In this document: piece by piece, positions 16,211-25,518 of the stretch
Layout of the letters: every line of letters begins with the position of its first letter
Numbering within the stretch: the stretch's first letter is position 1
Source: an uncultured Eubacteriales bacterium
GTDB lineage: Bacteria; Bacillota; Clostridia; Lachnospirales; Cellulosilyticaceae
Assembly (NCBI GenBank): GCA_900551325.1
Contig: URVM01000009.1
Coordinates: 1-64,000, forward strand
Length of the DNA stretch: 64,000 nucleotides
Direction: 5' to 3'
Program-made: the position numbers and the translations under genes
Notes under the pieces: generated by a model
Database searches by the model: none
What the model saw: only the letters and a program-made list of their open reading frames with translations
What the model was told of the DNA's origin: nothing

Positions 16211-17551
16211 CTAGATGAGCGTACCAATAAGGTCATAATCACTGGCACTTGTAATCTCAACGTCTACATAGTCTCCTGAAATAAGTTCACCTTCAAATGG
16301 GATAAATACTTGTCCATCAATTTCAGGTGCATCTTGGTAAGAACGTGCAATATACACATCTTCACCTGTTAACTTACCTTCAATAAGTACACGCATTTTT
16401 TGTCCTACTTTAGCATGTGTTAAAGCTTCTGAGATTTCATGTTGAATAGACATAATAATGTCCTTACGCTTAGCTTTTACTTCTTCATCTATTTGATCGT
16501 TTAGCTTAGCTGCTGGCGTACCTTCTTCTTGTGAGTAAGTAAATACGCCAAGACGATCAAAACGCATCTCTTCTACAAAGTCACATAATACTTTAAAGTC
16601 TTCTTCCGTTTCTCCTGGGAAACCTACAATTAGAGTTGTACGAAGTGCGATGCCTGGAATTTCTTCACGTAATTTAGTGAGCTTAGAAATAAGCTGTGCA
16701 TTTGTACTCTTTCTTGCCATACGTTTAAGTACTGGGTCTGCTGCATGTTGAATTGGAATATCTAAGTACTTACATACCTTATCGTTTGTTTTGATTTCTT
16801 CAATCAGTTCATCTGTAATATTTTCTGGATAGCAATATAAGATACGAATCCATTCGATGCCTTCTACTTGACTAAGTTCACGTAGTAATTTAGCAAGTGT
16901 TTCATCACCTGGTAAATCTGTACCATATAAAGTTGTATCTTGAGCAACTAAAATAAGTTCACTTACACCATCTTTAGCAAGACGTTTGGCTTCATTAATA
17001 AGTTGATCCATTGGTCTACTTCTGTATTTTCCACGAAGTGAAGGAATAATACAATAAGTACACTTATTGTCACAGCCTTCAGCTATTTTCATATAAGCAA
17101 AGTAACCAGCTGTTGTTAAAATACGTGGCATATTCTCAATATGTTCACGGTCAATGGTATCAAAGTGTTGTACCTTCACACCTTTTGCTTCTAATACTTC
17201 AGTTACAGTCTCTACAATTTTATCGTAAGAAGTTGTACCTACTACTGCATCTACTTCTGGCATTTCATCTAAGATTTCTTGTTTGTAGCGTTGTGCCATA
17301 CAGCCTGTTACAATAAGGGCTTTACATGCACCTACTTCTTTATATCTAGCTACTTCTAAAATTTGTTCAATACTTTCTCTTTTCGCATCTTCGATAAAAC
17401 AGCATGTATTGACTACGAGAACCTCCGCCTCAGATTCATCGGCAATAAGGGTAAAGCCTGCTTCATTTAAGAGGCCTAACATATGCTCGCTGTCTACTAA
17501 ATTTTTGTCACATCCTAAGGATACAAAGGCTATTGTATGTTTCAAATTCAT
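16211..17551 (-). CDS. rimO: ribosomal protein S12 methylthiotransferase RimO
   Basis: 446 residues. A radical SAM methylthiotransferase that adds a methylthio group to an aspartate of ribosomal protein S12. Three parts are visible: the N-terminal UPF0004 domain with cluster cysteines in SLGCDKNLVDSE, NTCCF and VTGCMAQRY; the radical SAM domain with EGCDNKCTYCIIP at about residue 157 (C-x3-C-x2-C); and a C-terminal TRAM domain. The opening IAFVSLGCDKN marks RimO rather than MiaB. The start overlaps the folD stop by four bases. Confidence 0.95.
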   Translation of the reverse strand: MNLKHTIAFVSLGCDKNLVDSEHMLGLLNEAGFTLIADESEAEVLVVNTCCFIEDAKRESIEQILEVARYKEVGACKALIVTGCMAQRYKQEILDEMPEVDAVVGTTSYDKIVETVTEVLEAKGVKVQHFDTIDREHIENMPRILTTAGYFAYMKIAEGCDNKCTYCIIPSLRGKYRSRPMDQLINEAKRLAKDGVSELILVAQDTTLYGTDLPGDETLAKLLRELSQVEGIEWIRILYCYPENITDELIEEIKTNDKVCKYLDIPIQHAADPVLKRMARKSTNAQLISKLTKLREEIPGIALRTTLIVGFPGETEEDFKVLCDFVEEMRFDRLGVFTYSQEEGTPAAKLNDQIDEEVKAKRKDIIMSIQHEISEALTHAKVGQKMRVLIEGKLTGEDVYIARSYQDAPEIDGQVFIPFEGELISGDYVDVEITSASDYDLIGTLI

Positions 17552-18402
17552 TTCTCCTTCCTCATAGCTGCCGCTTGCACACAGTTGTGCATTAACATAG
17601 CAATTGTCATAGGTCCTACGCCTTTAGGTACTGGGGTGATAAGACTTGCAATCCCTTCACATGAAGGAAAATCTACGTCCCCACAAAGCTTGCCATTTTC
17701 ATCTCGGTTCATACCTACATCAATGACAACACAACCTTCTTTAAGCATATTTCCTTTAATGAGTTTGGCTACGCCAACAGCTACTACAAGCACATCGGCT
17801 TGCTTCACTTCTTCTAGTAAATTTTTTGTTTTTGAATGACACATAGTTACTGTAGCATTTTCTTTAAGTAAAAGCAAACTAATTGGTTTGCCAACAATAT
17901 TACTTCTACCTACTACAACACATTTTTTCCCTTCTAAGTCCACATGATAGCGTTTAAGAAGTTCCATAATACCAGCTGGTGTACAACTTACAAATCCAGG
18001 GGCACCAACAAGTAGTGCACCTGCACTTGCTATATGAAAGCCATCTACGTCTTTACTAGGATCAATGGTTGCAATAACTTTTTGTTCATCCATATGTTTA
18101 GGTAGTGGTAGCTGAACTAAGATACCATCTACATTTTCATCATCATTTAAAGTTTCAATAAGTTCAAGTAAACTGCTTTCACTTGTTTCTTCAGGGAGTT
18201 CATAAGAAAAAGATTTAATCCCTACATATTCACAAGCTTTTTTCTTATTGCCTACATAAACTTTTGAAGCACTATTGTCCCCTACCAAAATAACTGCAAG
18301 ACCAGGTGTAATCCCTTTATCTTGTAATTTTATAACCTTTTCTTTAATTTCATCTTTAATTTGTGTTGAAATTAAAGCACCGTCAATAATTTTTGTTTCC
18401 AT
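17548..18402 (-). CDS. folD: methylenetetrahydrofolate dehydrogenase/cyclohydrolase
   Basis: 284 residues, the usual FolD length. It interconverts methylene-, methenyl- and formyl-tetrahydrofolate. Seen: the catalytic lysine region KVYVGNKKKACEYVGI, the VDGILVQLPLPKH motif, VDGFH, and the NADP-binding VVGRSNIVGKPIS. It lies between fhs upstream and rimO downstream, and with fhs forms the one-carbon branch from formate to methylene-folate (acetogenesis or purine supply). Confidence 0.96.
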   Translation of the reverse strand: METKIIDGALISTQIKDEIKEKVIKLQDKGITPGLAVILVGDNSASKVYVGNKKKACEYVGIKSFSYELPEETSESSLLELIETLNDDENVDGILVQLPLPKHMDEQKVIATIDPSKDVDGFHIASAGALLVGAPGFVSCTPAGIMELLKRYHVDLEGKKCVVVGRSNIVGKPISLLLLKENATVTMCHSKTKNLLEEVKQADVLVVAVGVAKLIKGNMLKEGCVVIDVGMNRDENGKLCGDVDFPSCEGIASLITPVPKGVGPMTIAMLMHNCVQAAAMRKEK

Positions 18403-18436
18403 TATGAATCCCCTTTTGCTTTAGAATAAGTATTAA

Positions 18437-20110
18437 CTAGAATAAACCAGTAATTACACCTTTTTCATCAATATCTATAGCTTCTGCTGCTGGTTTTTTA
18501 GGTAGACCTGGCATAGTCATTACACTACCTGTCAGTGCTACAATAAAGCCTGCTCCTGCAGATATCCTAACTTCTCTAATAGTAGTTGTAAAGCCCTCTG
18601 GCCTGCCAAGGGCTGTTGGGTCATCAGATAGTGAGTATTGGTTTTTCGCCATACATACTGGCAGATGACCAAAGCCAAGTGCCTCCATACGTGCAATCGC
18701 TTTTTTAGCACTTGTTTCAATATGAATGTCTTTAGCACCATAAATTTTAGTAGCAATGGTACGGATTTTTTCTTCAATACTTAGATCATCTTCATAAAGG
18801 TATTTAAAGTGACTTGGCTTGGTTTCTAGTACTTCAAGTACTTTCTTAGCAAGCGCTTTACCACCTTCACCACCATGTTCCCATACAGTAGCTGGTGCAA
18901 AGTCACAACCTAAGGCCTCACAACGTTCTTTTATAAAGGCGATTTCAGCTTCAGTATCTGTAACGAATTGATTTAAAGTAACCACTACAGGCACACCATA
19001 CTGGTGAATATTTTCAATATGCTTTTCAAGGTTAACAATCCCTCTTCTAAGAGCATCCACATTTTCTTCTTTTAAATCATCCTTATGAATCCCACCATTA
19101 TATTTAAGGGCACGGATTGTTGTAACAAGCACAACAGCATCTGGTTTTAGACCTGCTTTACGGCATTTAATATCGAAGAATTTTTCTGCTCCTAAATCTG
19201 CCCCAAAACCTGCTTCTGTTACAACAATATCACCCAGTTTAAGTGCTAACTGTGTGGCACGTATACTGTTACAGCCATGAGCAATATTTGCAAAAGGCCC
19301 ACCATGCATAACGACTGGTGTATTTTCTAAAGTTTGAACAAGATTTGGTTTAATAGCATCCTTTAAAAGAGCTGCCATAGCGCCATGAGCTTTAAGGTCA
19401 CGTGCCGTAACAGGTTCACCTTTAAAATTGTAACCAATTATAATATTACCTAACTTCTCTTTAAGGTCCATAAGATCTGTAGCTAGGCATAAAATAGCCA
19501 TAATTTCTGAAGCTACTGTAATCATAAACCCATCTTCACGTGGTAGACCATTCATTTGACCACCAAGGCCAACAACAATTTCTCTTAGAGCACGATCATT
19601 AAGGTCTACACAGCGTTTCCATGTAATATTTCTTGGATCGATTTCTAGAGCATTGCCTTGATGAATATGGTTATCAATCATGGATGCTAGTAAATTGTTT
19701 ACAGCTCCCATGGCATGGATATCTCCTGTAAAGTGAAGGTTAATGTCTTCCATTGGTACAACTTGAGCATAACCACCACCAGCAGCTCCACCTTTAATAC
19801 CCATACATGGCCCAAGAGAAGGTTCTCTTAAAGCAATAATAGCATTTTGATTTAACTTACAAAGAGCTTGACCAAGCCCTACTGTAATGGTTGTCTTTCC
19901 TTCACCTGCTGGTGTTGGATTAGTTGCTGTTACTAGTACAAGTTTACCATTTTTACGGTCCTTTACTTCTTCAAAAAGTTCATGGGAAAGTTTTGCTTTA
20001 TAATTACCATAAAGTTCTAAGCGTTCTTCACTAATACCTGCTTTTTTTGCAACTTCTTTAATAGGTTCCATAATAGCTTCTTGAGCAATTTGAATATCAG
20101 ATTTAAACAT
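18437..20110 (-). CDS. fhs: formate-tetrahydrofolate ligase
   Basis: About 557 residues, standard for the family. It makes 10-formyl-tetrahydrofolate from formate, folate and ATP. The P-loop is in NPTPAGEGKTTITVGLG; GIKGGAAGGGYAQV and FTGDIHAMGAVNNLL are diagnostic. An ATG at 20119 touches the GGGG of the ribosome binding site; the ATG at 20110 is 8 bases from it and is chosen, which leaves no overlap with ftsK. Together with folD next door and the FNT channel at 7293 it suggests active formate handling. Confidence 0.96.
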   Translation of the reverse strand: MFKSDIQIAQEAIMEPIKEVAKKAGISEERLELYGNYKAKLSHELFEEVKDRKNGKLVLVTATNPTPAGEGKTTITVGLGQALCKLNQNAIIALREPSLGPCMGIKGGAAGGGYAQVVPMEDINLHFTGDIHAMGAVNNLLASMIDNHIHQGNALEIDPRNITWKRCVDLNDRALREIVVGLGGQMNGLPREDGFMITVASEIMAILCLATDLMDLKEKLGNIIIGYNFKGEPVTARDLKAHGAMAALLKDAIKPNLVQTLENTPVVMHGGPFANIAHGCNSIRATQLALKLGDIVVTEAGFGADLGAEKFFDIKCRKAGLKPDAVVLVTTIRALKYNGGIHKDDLKEENVDALRRGIVNLEKHIENIHQYGVPVVVTLNQFVTDTEAEIAFIKERCEALGCDFAPATVWEHGGEGGKALAKKVLEVLETKPSHFKYLYEDDLSIEEKIRTIATKIYGAKDIHIETSAKKAIARMEALGFGHLPVCMAKNQYSLSDDPTALGRPEGFTTTIREVRISAGAGFIVALTGSVMTMPGLPKKPAAEAIDIDEKGVITGLF

Positions 20111-20111
20111 T

Positions 20112-22511
20112 TTATTCATCCCCTTTTGTAGTTGGTATGGAATTTAGTACCTTTCTTGGTTTACTCCCCTCATCCGGACCTACTATGCCCCGCGCTTCTA
20201 ATGTCTCCATCAGTCTGGATGCTCTGTTAAAGCCTATTCTAAAATATCTTTGTAACATAGATATAGAGAGTTTATCTTTACCTTTTGCTAAATTAATAGC
20301 TTCTATAACCAATTCATCTTCATCATTACCCTCAATGGCAACGGTTGGTGTGGAAATACTTTCAATAACAGCTTCTTCATATTGATGAGCTGGTCTTACA
20401 TTTTTAACAGCCTCTACAATGTTTTCAACCTCCTGGTCCGAAACAAAGGCCCCTTGAATACGTAATGGTTTAGATTCTCCAATAGGACAAAAGAGCATGT
20501 CCCCTTTTCCAAGTAGCTTTTCAGCCCCATTTGTATCAAGAATTGTTCTTGAGTCAATACCTGAAGATACTGCAAAGGCAAGTCGTGATGGAATATTTGC
20601 TTTAATAACCCCAGTAATAACATCAACAGAAGGACGTTGGGTTGCAATAACTAAGTGAATACCCGCTGCACGTGCCATTTGAGCTAAACGACAAATAGCA
20701 TCTTCAACTTCTTTTGCTGCTGTCATCATCAAGTCTGCAAGCTCATCAATAATAATGATAATACTTGGCATCTTCTGAGCCTGATCGTTTACTTTATTAT
20801 TAAAACCTTTCATATCACGTACATTATTATCTGCAAAAAGTTGATAACGTTTAGTCATTTCATTCACTGCCCAAGCAAGTGCTCCAGCAGCTTTTTTAGG
20901 ATCTGTTACAACAGGAATTAATAAATGAGGTATCCCATTATACACATTAAGCTCTACTACCTTTGGGTCAATCATAATGAGTTTAACTTCTTCTGGTGTA
21001 GCCTTATATAAAATACTTGTAATTAATGTATTAATACATACACTCTTACCTGAACCTGTGGCCCCGGCAATAAGAATATGTGGCATTTTACCAATATCTG
21101 CAATAATAGGTTTACCACCGATGTCTCTTCCTAAAGCAAAAGCTAACTTAGAAGGAAAGGCTTTAAATTGATCGGAATCAATAACATCTCTTAAGTACAC
21201 AATTTCACTTGATTCATTAGGTACTTCTATACCAACAGCAGCCTTACCTGGAATAGGCGCTTCAATACGTATACCTGCAGCAGCTAAATTTAAGGCAATA
21301 TCGTCTGCTAAGTTTACAATCTTGCTTACTTTGACCCCTTGCTTTGGTTGAAGTTCATAACGAGTTACTGTAGGCCCTTTATGGATTTGAGTCACTTTAG
21401 CCTCTACTCCAAAACTCATAAGGGTCTCTTCTAGCTTTTTAGCATTACTTAAGGAAGCACGAGAACTTGTTTTTTGACCTGTATTTTCATTTTTCTTAAG
21501 TAGGTTAATACTTGGAAAAATATAAGGTTCAACAGGGTGAGGCGCTATCCCCATTTCTTCGTCTCCTTCAAAAACACTACTTGTTGGTGCTTCTGGATCT
21601 GTTACGAGATGACTCATAGACTCTTCTGCAAAATCAGGTTCTACTTGACCTTTATGATCTTGTTCTACTACATGACTTGCAGCTACTTGTTCGTAAGTAA
21701 TCGTATCAGAAAAGGCTGCCCTTGGTGCTACTTCTTCACTTTGTGCATCACTTAAGAAAATAGGTGGATGCTCAAAATTATTCGTAACTTGTCCTATTTC
21801 TTCATGTTCCAAGCTTACTTCTGGACCATTAATCTTTTTACTTCGTTTTTCTTTTTTCTTTTTAGGACTTTGCTGTCTCTCTTTAAAGCTAACTTTTATT
21901 TTACTTCCTAAGTTAGCACAACATTCATCTAGCCAACTTAAAATTGGAAACTTTGTAGCAACAAGTATCCAAATCCCTAAACTTACTGTAAGAACAATAT
22001 AACTTCCATAAATCCCAAGTAGTGTTAAAAAGATTTGACCTATAAAAGCTCCTATATAGCCTCCATTTAAATAAGAAGCAGCCATAAAATAATCTAGACT
22101 CCATAAAGTTAACACAGATCCATCTCCAAAGTAAATAAGATGGAAAAAACAAAGTACTAGAAGAAGTAGTGGTAAGGCATAAAATAAAAAGTCTATAAGG
22201 TTTTCCATTGTTCTTCTTATGTAATAGTAACCTATGATTATCATAATAAAGGGTAAAATATAACCGCCTATTCCAAAAAGACCTACAAATAACTTTTTAA
22301 TACCTGTACCAATAAGTCCTACTTGATTTGTAAAAACACTAGCTATCACTAAACAACTTATACCAATTAAACTTATCCCTATAATTTCACTGATTAAGTC
22401 GTTGCTTAGTTTTTGCGGCCTCTTTTTTGTAGTTTTTGTGTTTTTGTTTCTGGATGTTGTCTGTGTACTATTGGTCCGCGTGTTCCTTTTCTTTTTTGTG
22501 TTTTTTTTCAT
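20112..22511 (-). CDS. ftsK: FtsK/SpoIIIE DNA translocase
   Basis: 799 residues. An ATP-driven DNA pump at the septum, acting in chromosome segregation or prespore DNA transfer. A basic N-terminus is followed by four membrane helices (residues ~40-185), a charged linker, then the alpha-beta motor with Walker A AGATGSGKSVCIN near residue 485 and Walker B IIIIIDELADLMM, and a C-terminal gamma winged helix (LSISMLQRYFRIGFNRASRL) that reads orienting sequences. It follows ylzJ and tepA, the Bacillus ymfB-ylzJ-spoIIIE order. Whether it is FtsK or SpoIIIE by function is open. Confidence 0.95.
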   Translation of the reverse strand: MKKNTKKKRNTRTNSTQTTSRNKNTKTTKKRPQKLSNDLISEIIGISLIGISCLVIASVFTNQVGLIGTGIKKLFVGLFGIGGYILPFIMIIIGYYYIRRTMENLIDFLFYALPLLLLVLCFFHLIYFGDGSVLTLWSLDYFMAASYLNGGYIGAFIGQIFLTLLGIYGSYIVLTVSLGIWILVATKFPILSWLDECCANLGSKIKVSFKERQQSPKKKKEKRSKKINGPEVSLEHEEIGQVTNNFEHPPIFLSDAQSEEVAPRAAFSDTITYEQVAASHVVEQDHKGQVEPDFAEESMSHLVTDPEAPTSSVFEGDEEMGIAPHPVEPYIFPSINLLKKNENTGQKTSSRASLSNAKKLEETLMSFGVEAKVTQIHKGPTVTRYELQPKQGVKVSKIVNLADDIALNLAAAGIRIEAPIPGKAAVGIEVPNESSEIVYLRDVIDSDQFKAFPSKLAFALGRDIGGKPIIADIGKMPHILIAGATGSGKSVCINTLITSILYKATPEEVKLIMIDPKVVELNVYNGIPHLLIPVVTDPKKAAGALAWAVNEMTKRYQLFADNNVRDMKGFNNKVNDQAQKMPSIIIIIDELADLMMTAAKEVEDAICRLAQMARAAGIHLVIATQRPSVDVITGVIKANIPSRLAFAVSSGIDSRTILDTNGAEKLLGKGDMLFCPIGESKPLRIQGAFVSDQEVENIVEAVKNVRPAHQYEEAVIESISTPTVAIEGNDEDELVIEAINLAKGKDKLSISMLQRYFRIGFNRASRLMETLEARGIVGPDEGSKPRKVLNSIPTTKGDE

Positions 22512-22527
22512 ATGTACATACCCCTTT

Positions 22528-22606
22528 TAGATGTATACAAGCATAAGGCTTATAAAAATAATAGATGTATACCTAGCCATTATAAAGTGCAATTGTATAC
22601 ATCTAT
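22528..22606. repeat. TAGATGTATAC repeats before ftsK
   Basis: TAGATGTATACAA at 22528-22540, ATAGATGTATAC at 22561-22572 and its perfect inverse GTATACATCTAT at 22595-22606 all fall in the gap between ylzJ and ftsK. The inverted pair can form a 12-bp stem with a 22-base loop. The array sits where an ftsK promoter or regulator site would be. Confidence 0.6.
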
Positions 22607-22613
22607 CATTATA

Positions 22614-22832
22614 TCATTGAATAATTTTGTTGATAAGGCTATTTTGCAATAAAGTTCCTGGTTGAAGAGATTCTATTAAAAAATCTTTAGGATTTGTTGA
22701 AACAATACGATCCAATATAAAACCATCTTCTGTATGACAAGCTACCACTTCATAGCCCATATAGTCTAATACACGATAATCAGGACTTTCTTCTTCTGGT
22801 GTATAAACTGGCATAATGGCATAGTGAATCAC
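22614..22832 (-). CDS. YlzJ-like protein
   Basis: 72 residues. It matches the short YlzJ family found between tepA and spoIIIE in Firmicutes: MIHYAIMPVYTPEE at the start and a C-terminal ESLQPGTLL. Function unknown. It starts with GTG sharing a base with the TAG of the upstream protease gene (TAGTG), so it is translationally coupled to it. Confidence 0.82.
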   Translation of the reverse strand: MIHYAIMPVYTPEEESPDYRVLDYMGYEVVACHTEDGFILDRIVSTNPKDFLIESLQPGTLLQNSLINKIIQ

Positions 22833-23620
22833 TACTTCTCCCCCTCCCTTTCATCAATCAATGCATGAAGTTTATGAAGTGCTTCCTTGAGTCCACCTAT
22901 TTCATCTATAATCTTTTCTTCTACAGCTTGCTTACCTACTAAAATGGTACCCATATCCTTAGCAAGCTTGCCTGTGTCTAACATGAGCTGTCTAAAACGA
23001 TTGGATGAAATACCAGAATTAGAAGAGACGAATTCTACAATACGTTCTTGCATTTGATCAAAGTATTCAAAGGTTTGGGCAACACCTAGTACGGTTCCAC
23101 TCATACGTACAGGATGAATGGTCATAGTAGCACTTGGTGTAATAAAAGCATAATCACTAGACACAGCAATAGGCACACCAATAGAGTGGGCACCGCCTAA
23201 AACTAAAGAAACTACAGGTTTTTCAAAAGAAGCAATAAGTTCAGCTATAGCAAGACCTGCTTCTACATCTCCACCTACAGTATTTAGGATAACTAACACA
23301 CCTTTTATTTTAGGATCATCAGATAGCCCTACAAGTTGTGGAATAAGATGTTCATATTTTGTTGTTTTATTTTGTGGTGGCATACTTACATGACCTTCTA
23401 CTTGACCAATAATTGTAATACAATGAATACCACTATTTTCTTCCTGGCTTGTTGGTAGTTGGCCAAATTCTTTTATTTCATTATGTGTGTCATGAGTAGC
23501 AGTATCTTGATTACCTTCATCTACCTCATTTTTACCTTGTTCTTTTTCCTTTTTTTCTACTTCCTCTTTTTTAGGCATTTCTTTTGTTTCTTCTTTATTA
23601 TAACTTTGTGTTTTTTTCAT
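22832..23620 (-). CDS. tepA: ClpP-family serine protease, TepA/YmfB type
   Basis: 262 residues. After a charged, low-complexity N-terminus of about 65 residues (many E, K, Q), the ClpP fold follows: GVLVILNTVGGDVEAGLAIA, the nucleophile Ser in GGAHSIGVPIAV, and His in MTIHPVR. TepA-type proteins are linked to protein export and spore biology in Bacillus. The upstream ORF extension is dropped because AGAGG precedes the ATG at 23620. It begins the tepA-ylzJ-ftsK cluster. Confidence 0.88.
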   Translation of the reverse strand: MKKTQSYNKEETKEMPKKEEVEKKEKEQGKNEVDEGNQDTATHDTHNEIKEFGQLPTSQEENSGIHCITIIGQVEGHVSMPPQNKTTKYEHLIPQLVGLSDDPKIKGVLVILNTVGGDVEAGLAIAELIASFEKPVVSLVLGGAHSIGVPIAVSSDYAFITPSATMTIHPVRMSGTVLGVAQTFEYFDQMQERIVEFVSSNSGISSNRFRQLMLDTGKLAKDMGTILVGKQAVEEKIIDEIGGLKEALHKLHALIDEREGEK

Positions 23621-23704
23621 TAAAATAAGCCTCTCTTTATTTTGCTTTTTAAAATTAGTATGCAAAAAAAAGACAGGCTTATACATTTTAAACTAAATTA
23701 TATA

Positions 23705-24901
23705 TTAAAGATTAAATTCTAGGTGAAGTGCATTAATAGCCGGACTCACATGTTCTGCTTTGATAAGACAGCCAATAGTTGTTAAGGAGTCCGCTGTTTG
23801 TAATACTTCAATATGCTCTTTTTGAAGTGCGCGCATAATACGAGACATAACACCTGGCACACCTGTCATCCTTTCACCAATAACTGTTACCTTGCAGCAA
23901 TCTTCTACGAAGGTGTAGTCATAACTATAAGTTTGAAGAATCTTTTCAAGTTTAACTTTATCTTCTTTATCAATAGTAAACACTTTAGAATCAGGGAAAA
24001 TATTAATGAGGTCAATACTAATATGTTCACTCGCCATACAAGCAAGCAAATCTTGTTCTTCATCTATTTTTTCCTTAATTTTAACTTGAACACGATTCAT
24101 ACGGTGAGCCACACCTGTAATGAGTTTAACAGGTTGACTTGGATAAGTCTTCTTAACACTTTGTACAATAGCTGTACCTGGTGCATCAGAAAAGGTATTT
24201 TTAATAATAAGTGGAATATTTGAACGCATAGCATATTCTACAGCGCGCGGATGAATAACCTTTGCCCCACTATCTGCCATTTGGAATACTTCATTATAAG
24301 TAATGGCAGGAATAATATTAGCACGATCACATACTCTAGGATCTGCTGTCATAATTCCATCTACATCTGTATAAATTTCAATGCTTTCAGCGCCCACTAA
24401 ACCACCAAGCATAGCAGCTGTTGTATCGCTTCCACCTCTACCTAAAGTAGTCACTTCTCCTTCTTGTGTAAGTCCTTGAAAACCTGCTACAACTGGAATA
24501 ATATCTTTTCCTAAATAGTTCATAATGCCTTCAGCTTTACCATATAGAAGGTCTGCACTCTTATGCACATTATCAGTAATAATACCTGCTTGACCTCCTG
24601 TTAAAGCGACTGCATTAAAACCTGCAGTTTGTAACATAGTTGCAATCGTTACAGCAGAAATAATTTCTCCACAAGAAAGAAGTAAATCGTATTCTCTATC
24701 CTTTAGTTCACCAGCTTCATCATGTACAAATTGTAAAAGGGTATCCGTAGCATATGGAGAAGGTGCTCTACCCATAGCTGAAACAACTACAACAGGAGCT
24801 TTACCTTCTTGTTTAGCCTGAATAATTTTTTGTACGACTTGCCCTCTAGCCTCTTGGGTGGCAACAGAAGTTCCCCCAAATTTTTGAATTATGATATTCA
24901 T
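23705..24901 (-). CDS. aspartate kinase
   Basis: 398 residues. It phosphorylates aspartate at the entry to lysine, threonine, methionine and diaminopimelate synthesis. Seen: the starting IIIQKFGGTSVAT, ATLGRGGSDTTAAMLG, EIYTDVDGIMTADPR and AKVIHPRAVEYA, then two C-terminal ACT domains (VIGERMTGVPGVMSRIMRAL), so it is probably feedback-regulated. GAAAGGA lies 8 bases before the ATG at 24901, which fixes the start. It lies just upstream of tepA. Confidence 0.95.
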   Translation of the reverse strand: MNIIIQKFGGTSVATQEARGQVVQKIIQAKQEGKAPVVVVSAMGRAPSPYATDTLLQFVHDEAGELKDREYDLLLSCGEIISAVTIATMLQTAGFNAVALTGGQAGIITDNVHKSADLLYGKAEGIMNYLGKDIIPVVAGFQGLTQEGEVTTLGRGGSDTTAAMLGGLVGAESIEIYTDVDGIMTADPRVCDRANIIPAITYNEVFQMADSGAKVIHPRAVEYAMRSNIPLIIKNTFSDAPGTAIVQSVKKTYPSQPVKLITGVAHRMNRVQVKIKEKIDEEQDLLACMASEHISIDLINIFPDSKVFTIDKEDKVKLEKILQTYSYDYTFVEDCCKVTVIGERMTGVPGVMSRIMRALQKEHIEVLQTADSLTTIGCLIKAEHVSPAINALHLEFNL

Positions 24902-24958
24902 AGCTTTAATCCTTTCAAAAAAATGGCTCACTACCATATATATTATGCCAATAAAAAA

Positions 24959-24975
24959 AGTAGAATAGGTCTACT
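24959..24975 (-). terminator. weak terminator after the TSCPD gene
   Basis: A six-base stem AGTAGA/TCTACT with loop ATAGG is followed on the minus strand by TTTTTTTATT, between the TSCPD gene and aspartate kinase. Confidence 0.65.
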
Positions 24976-24979
24976 CTTT

Positions 24980-25222
24980 TTATTGTAAATAGGCTTCTAA
25001 TGCTTTAGCTAATTGATCTGGACATGATGTGCCACGCCCACGGCAATCAATTCCTTTAATACGTTCAATAGCATCATTAATATCCATTCCTTTAATAAGA
25101 GCAGCTACACCATGAGTATTTCCTGGACAGCCATTTACAAATTGAACTTCTTTTATTGTATTATTTTCTACCTCAAATTGAATTTCACTACAACAAACAC
25201 CACTTGTTTTATATTTTTCCAT
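24980..25222 (-). CDS. TSCPD domain protein (TIGR03905-like)
   Basis: 80 residues with the pattern EKYKTSGVCCSEIQFEVE, FVNGCPGNTHGVA and CRGRGTSCPDQLAKAL. The TSCPD domain also ends some ribonucleotide reductases; the stand-alone form binds no known partner and has no established role. The cysteines (CC, GCPG, C, SCPD) suggest metal or iron-sulfur binding. ATAGGAGTG precedes the ATG at 25222; the longer ORF has no such site. Confidence 0.85.
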   Translation of the reverse strand: MEKYKTSGVCCSEIQFEVENNTIKEVQFVNGCPGNTHGVAALIKGMDINDAIERIKGIDCRGRGTSCPDQLAKALEAYLQ

Positions 25223-25284
25223 CGTTTTCACTCCTATTAGCTTATTTCTTTTCAAGTATAGCATATTTACACTTACAAACAAAT

Positions 25285-25313
25285 AAAAAAAGTGGCCCCT
25301 TTGCCACTTTTTT
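25285..25313. terminator. hairpin between TSCPD and histidine kinase genes
   Basis: AAAAAAGTGGC (25285-25295) faces GCCACTTTTTT (25303-25313); it has a T-run in both directions and a stem of about 8 strong pairs. It lies after the kinase/regulator operon. Confidence 0.85.
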
Positions 25314-25518
25314 ATAACCCCTAATATTAACAGATATCCCTTGTTCCCTCATTTAAGCCGTTCGTCAATGGACTTTTATAATATGAACCCTTACATTCAC
25401 TGTCTATTTATCTATCAGTTTTCTCTATTTTCTCTTTCAGATATCTGTAAGCTAAATATAACATAAGGATAAATTCCCTACAAGACCAATGACATAACTG
25501 GACTAAAAAGGAACATAA

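Noticed and set aside
18538..18777. Shadow ORFs inside core genes (for example within fhs, ftsK, rimO)
   Set aside because: They lie fully inside well-supported genes in other frames, without ribosome binding sites or protein-like composition.
23813..24223. 136-codon + strand ORF opposite aspartate kinase
   Set aside because: It is antisense to a certain gene, and its composition (many C, H, N, T, F) is the mirror of the aspartate kinase codons.
25285..25518. Hidden autoinducing peptide gene near the kinase
   Set aside because: No short ORF with a ribosome binding site and an AgrD-like pattern was found in the gap.
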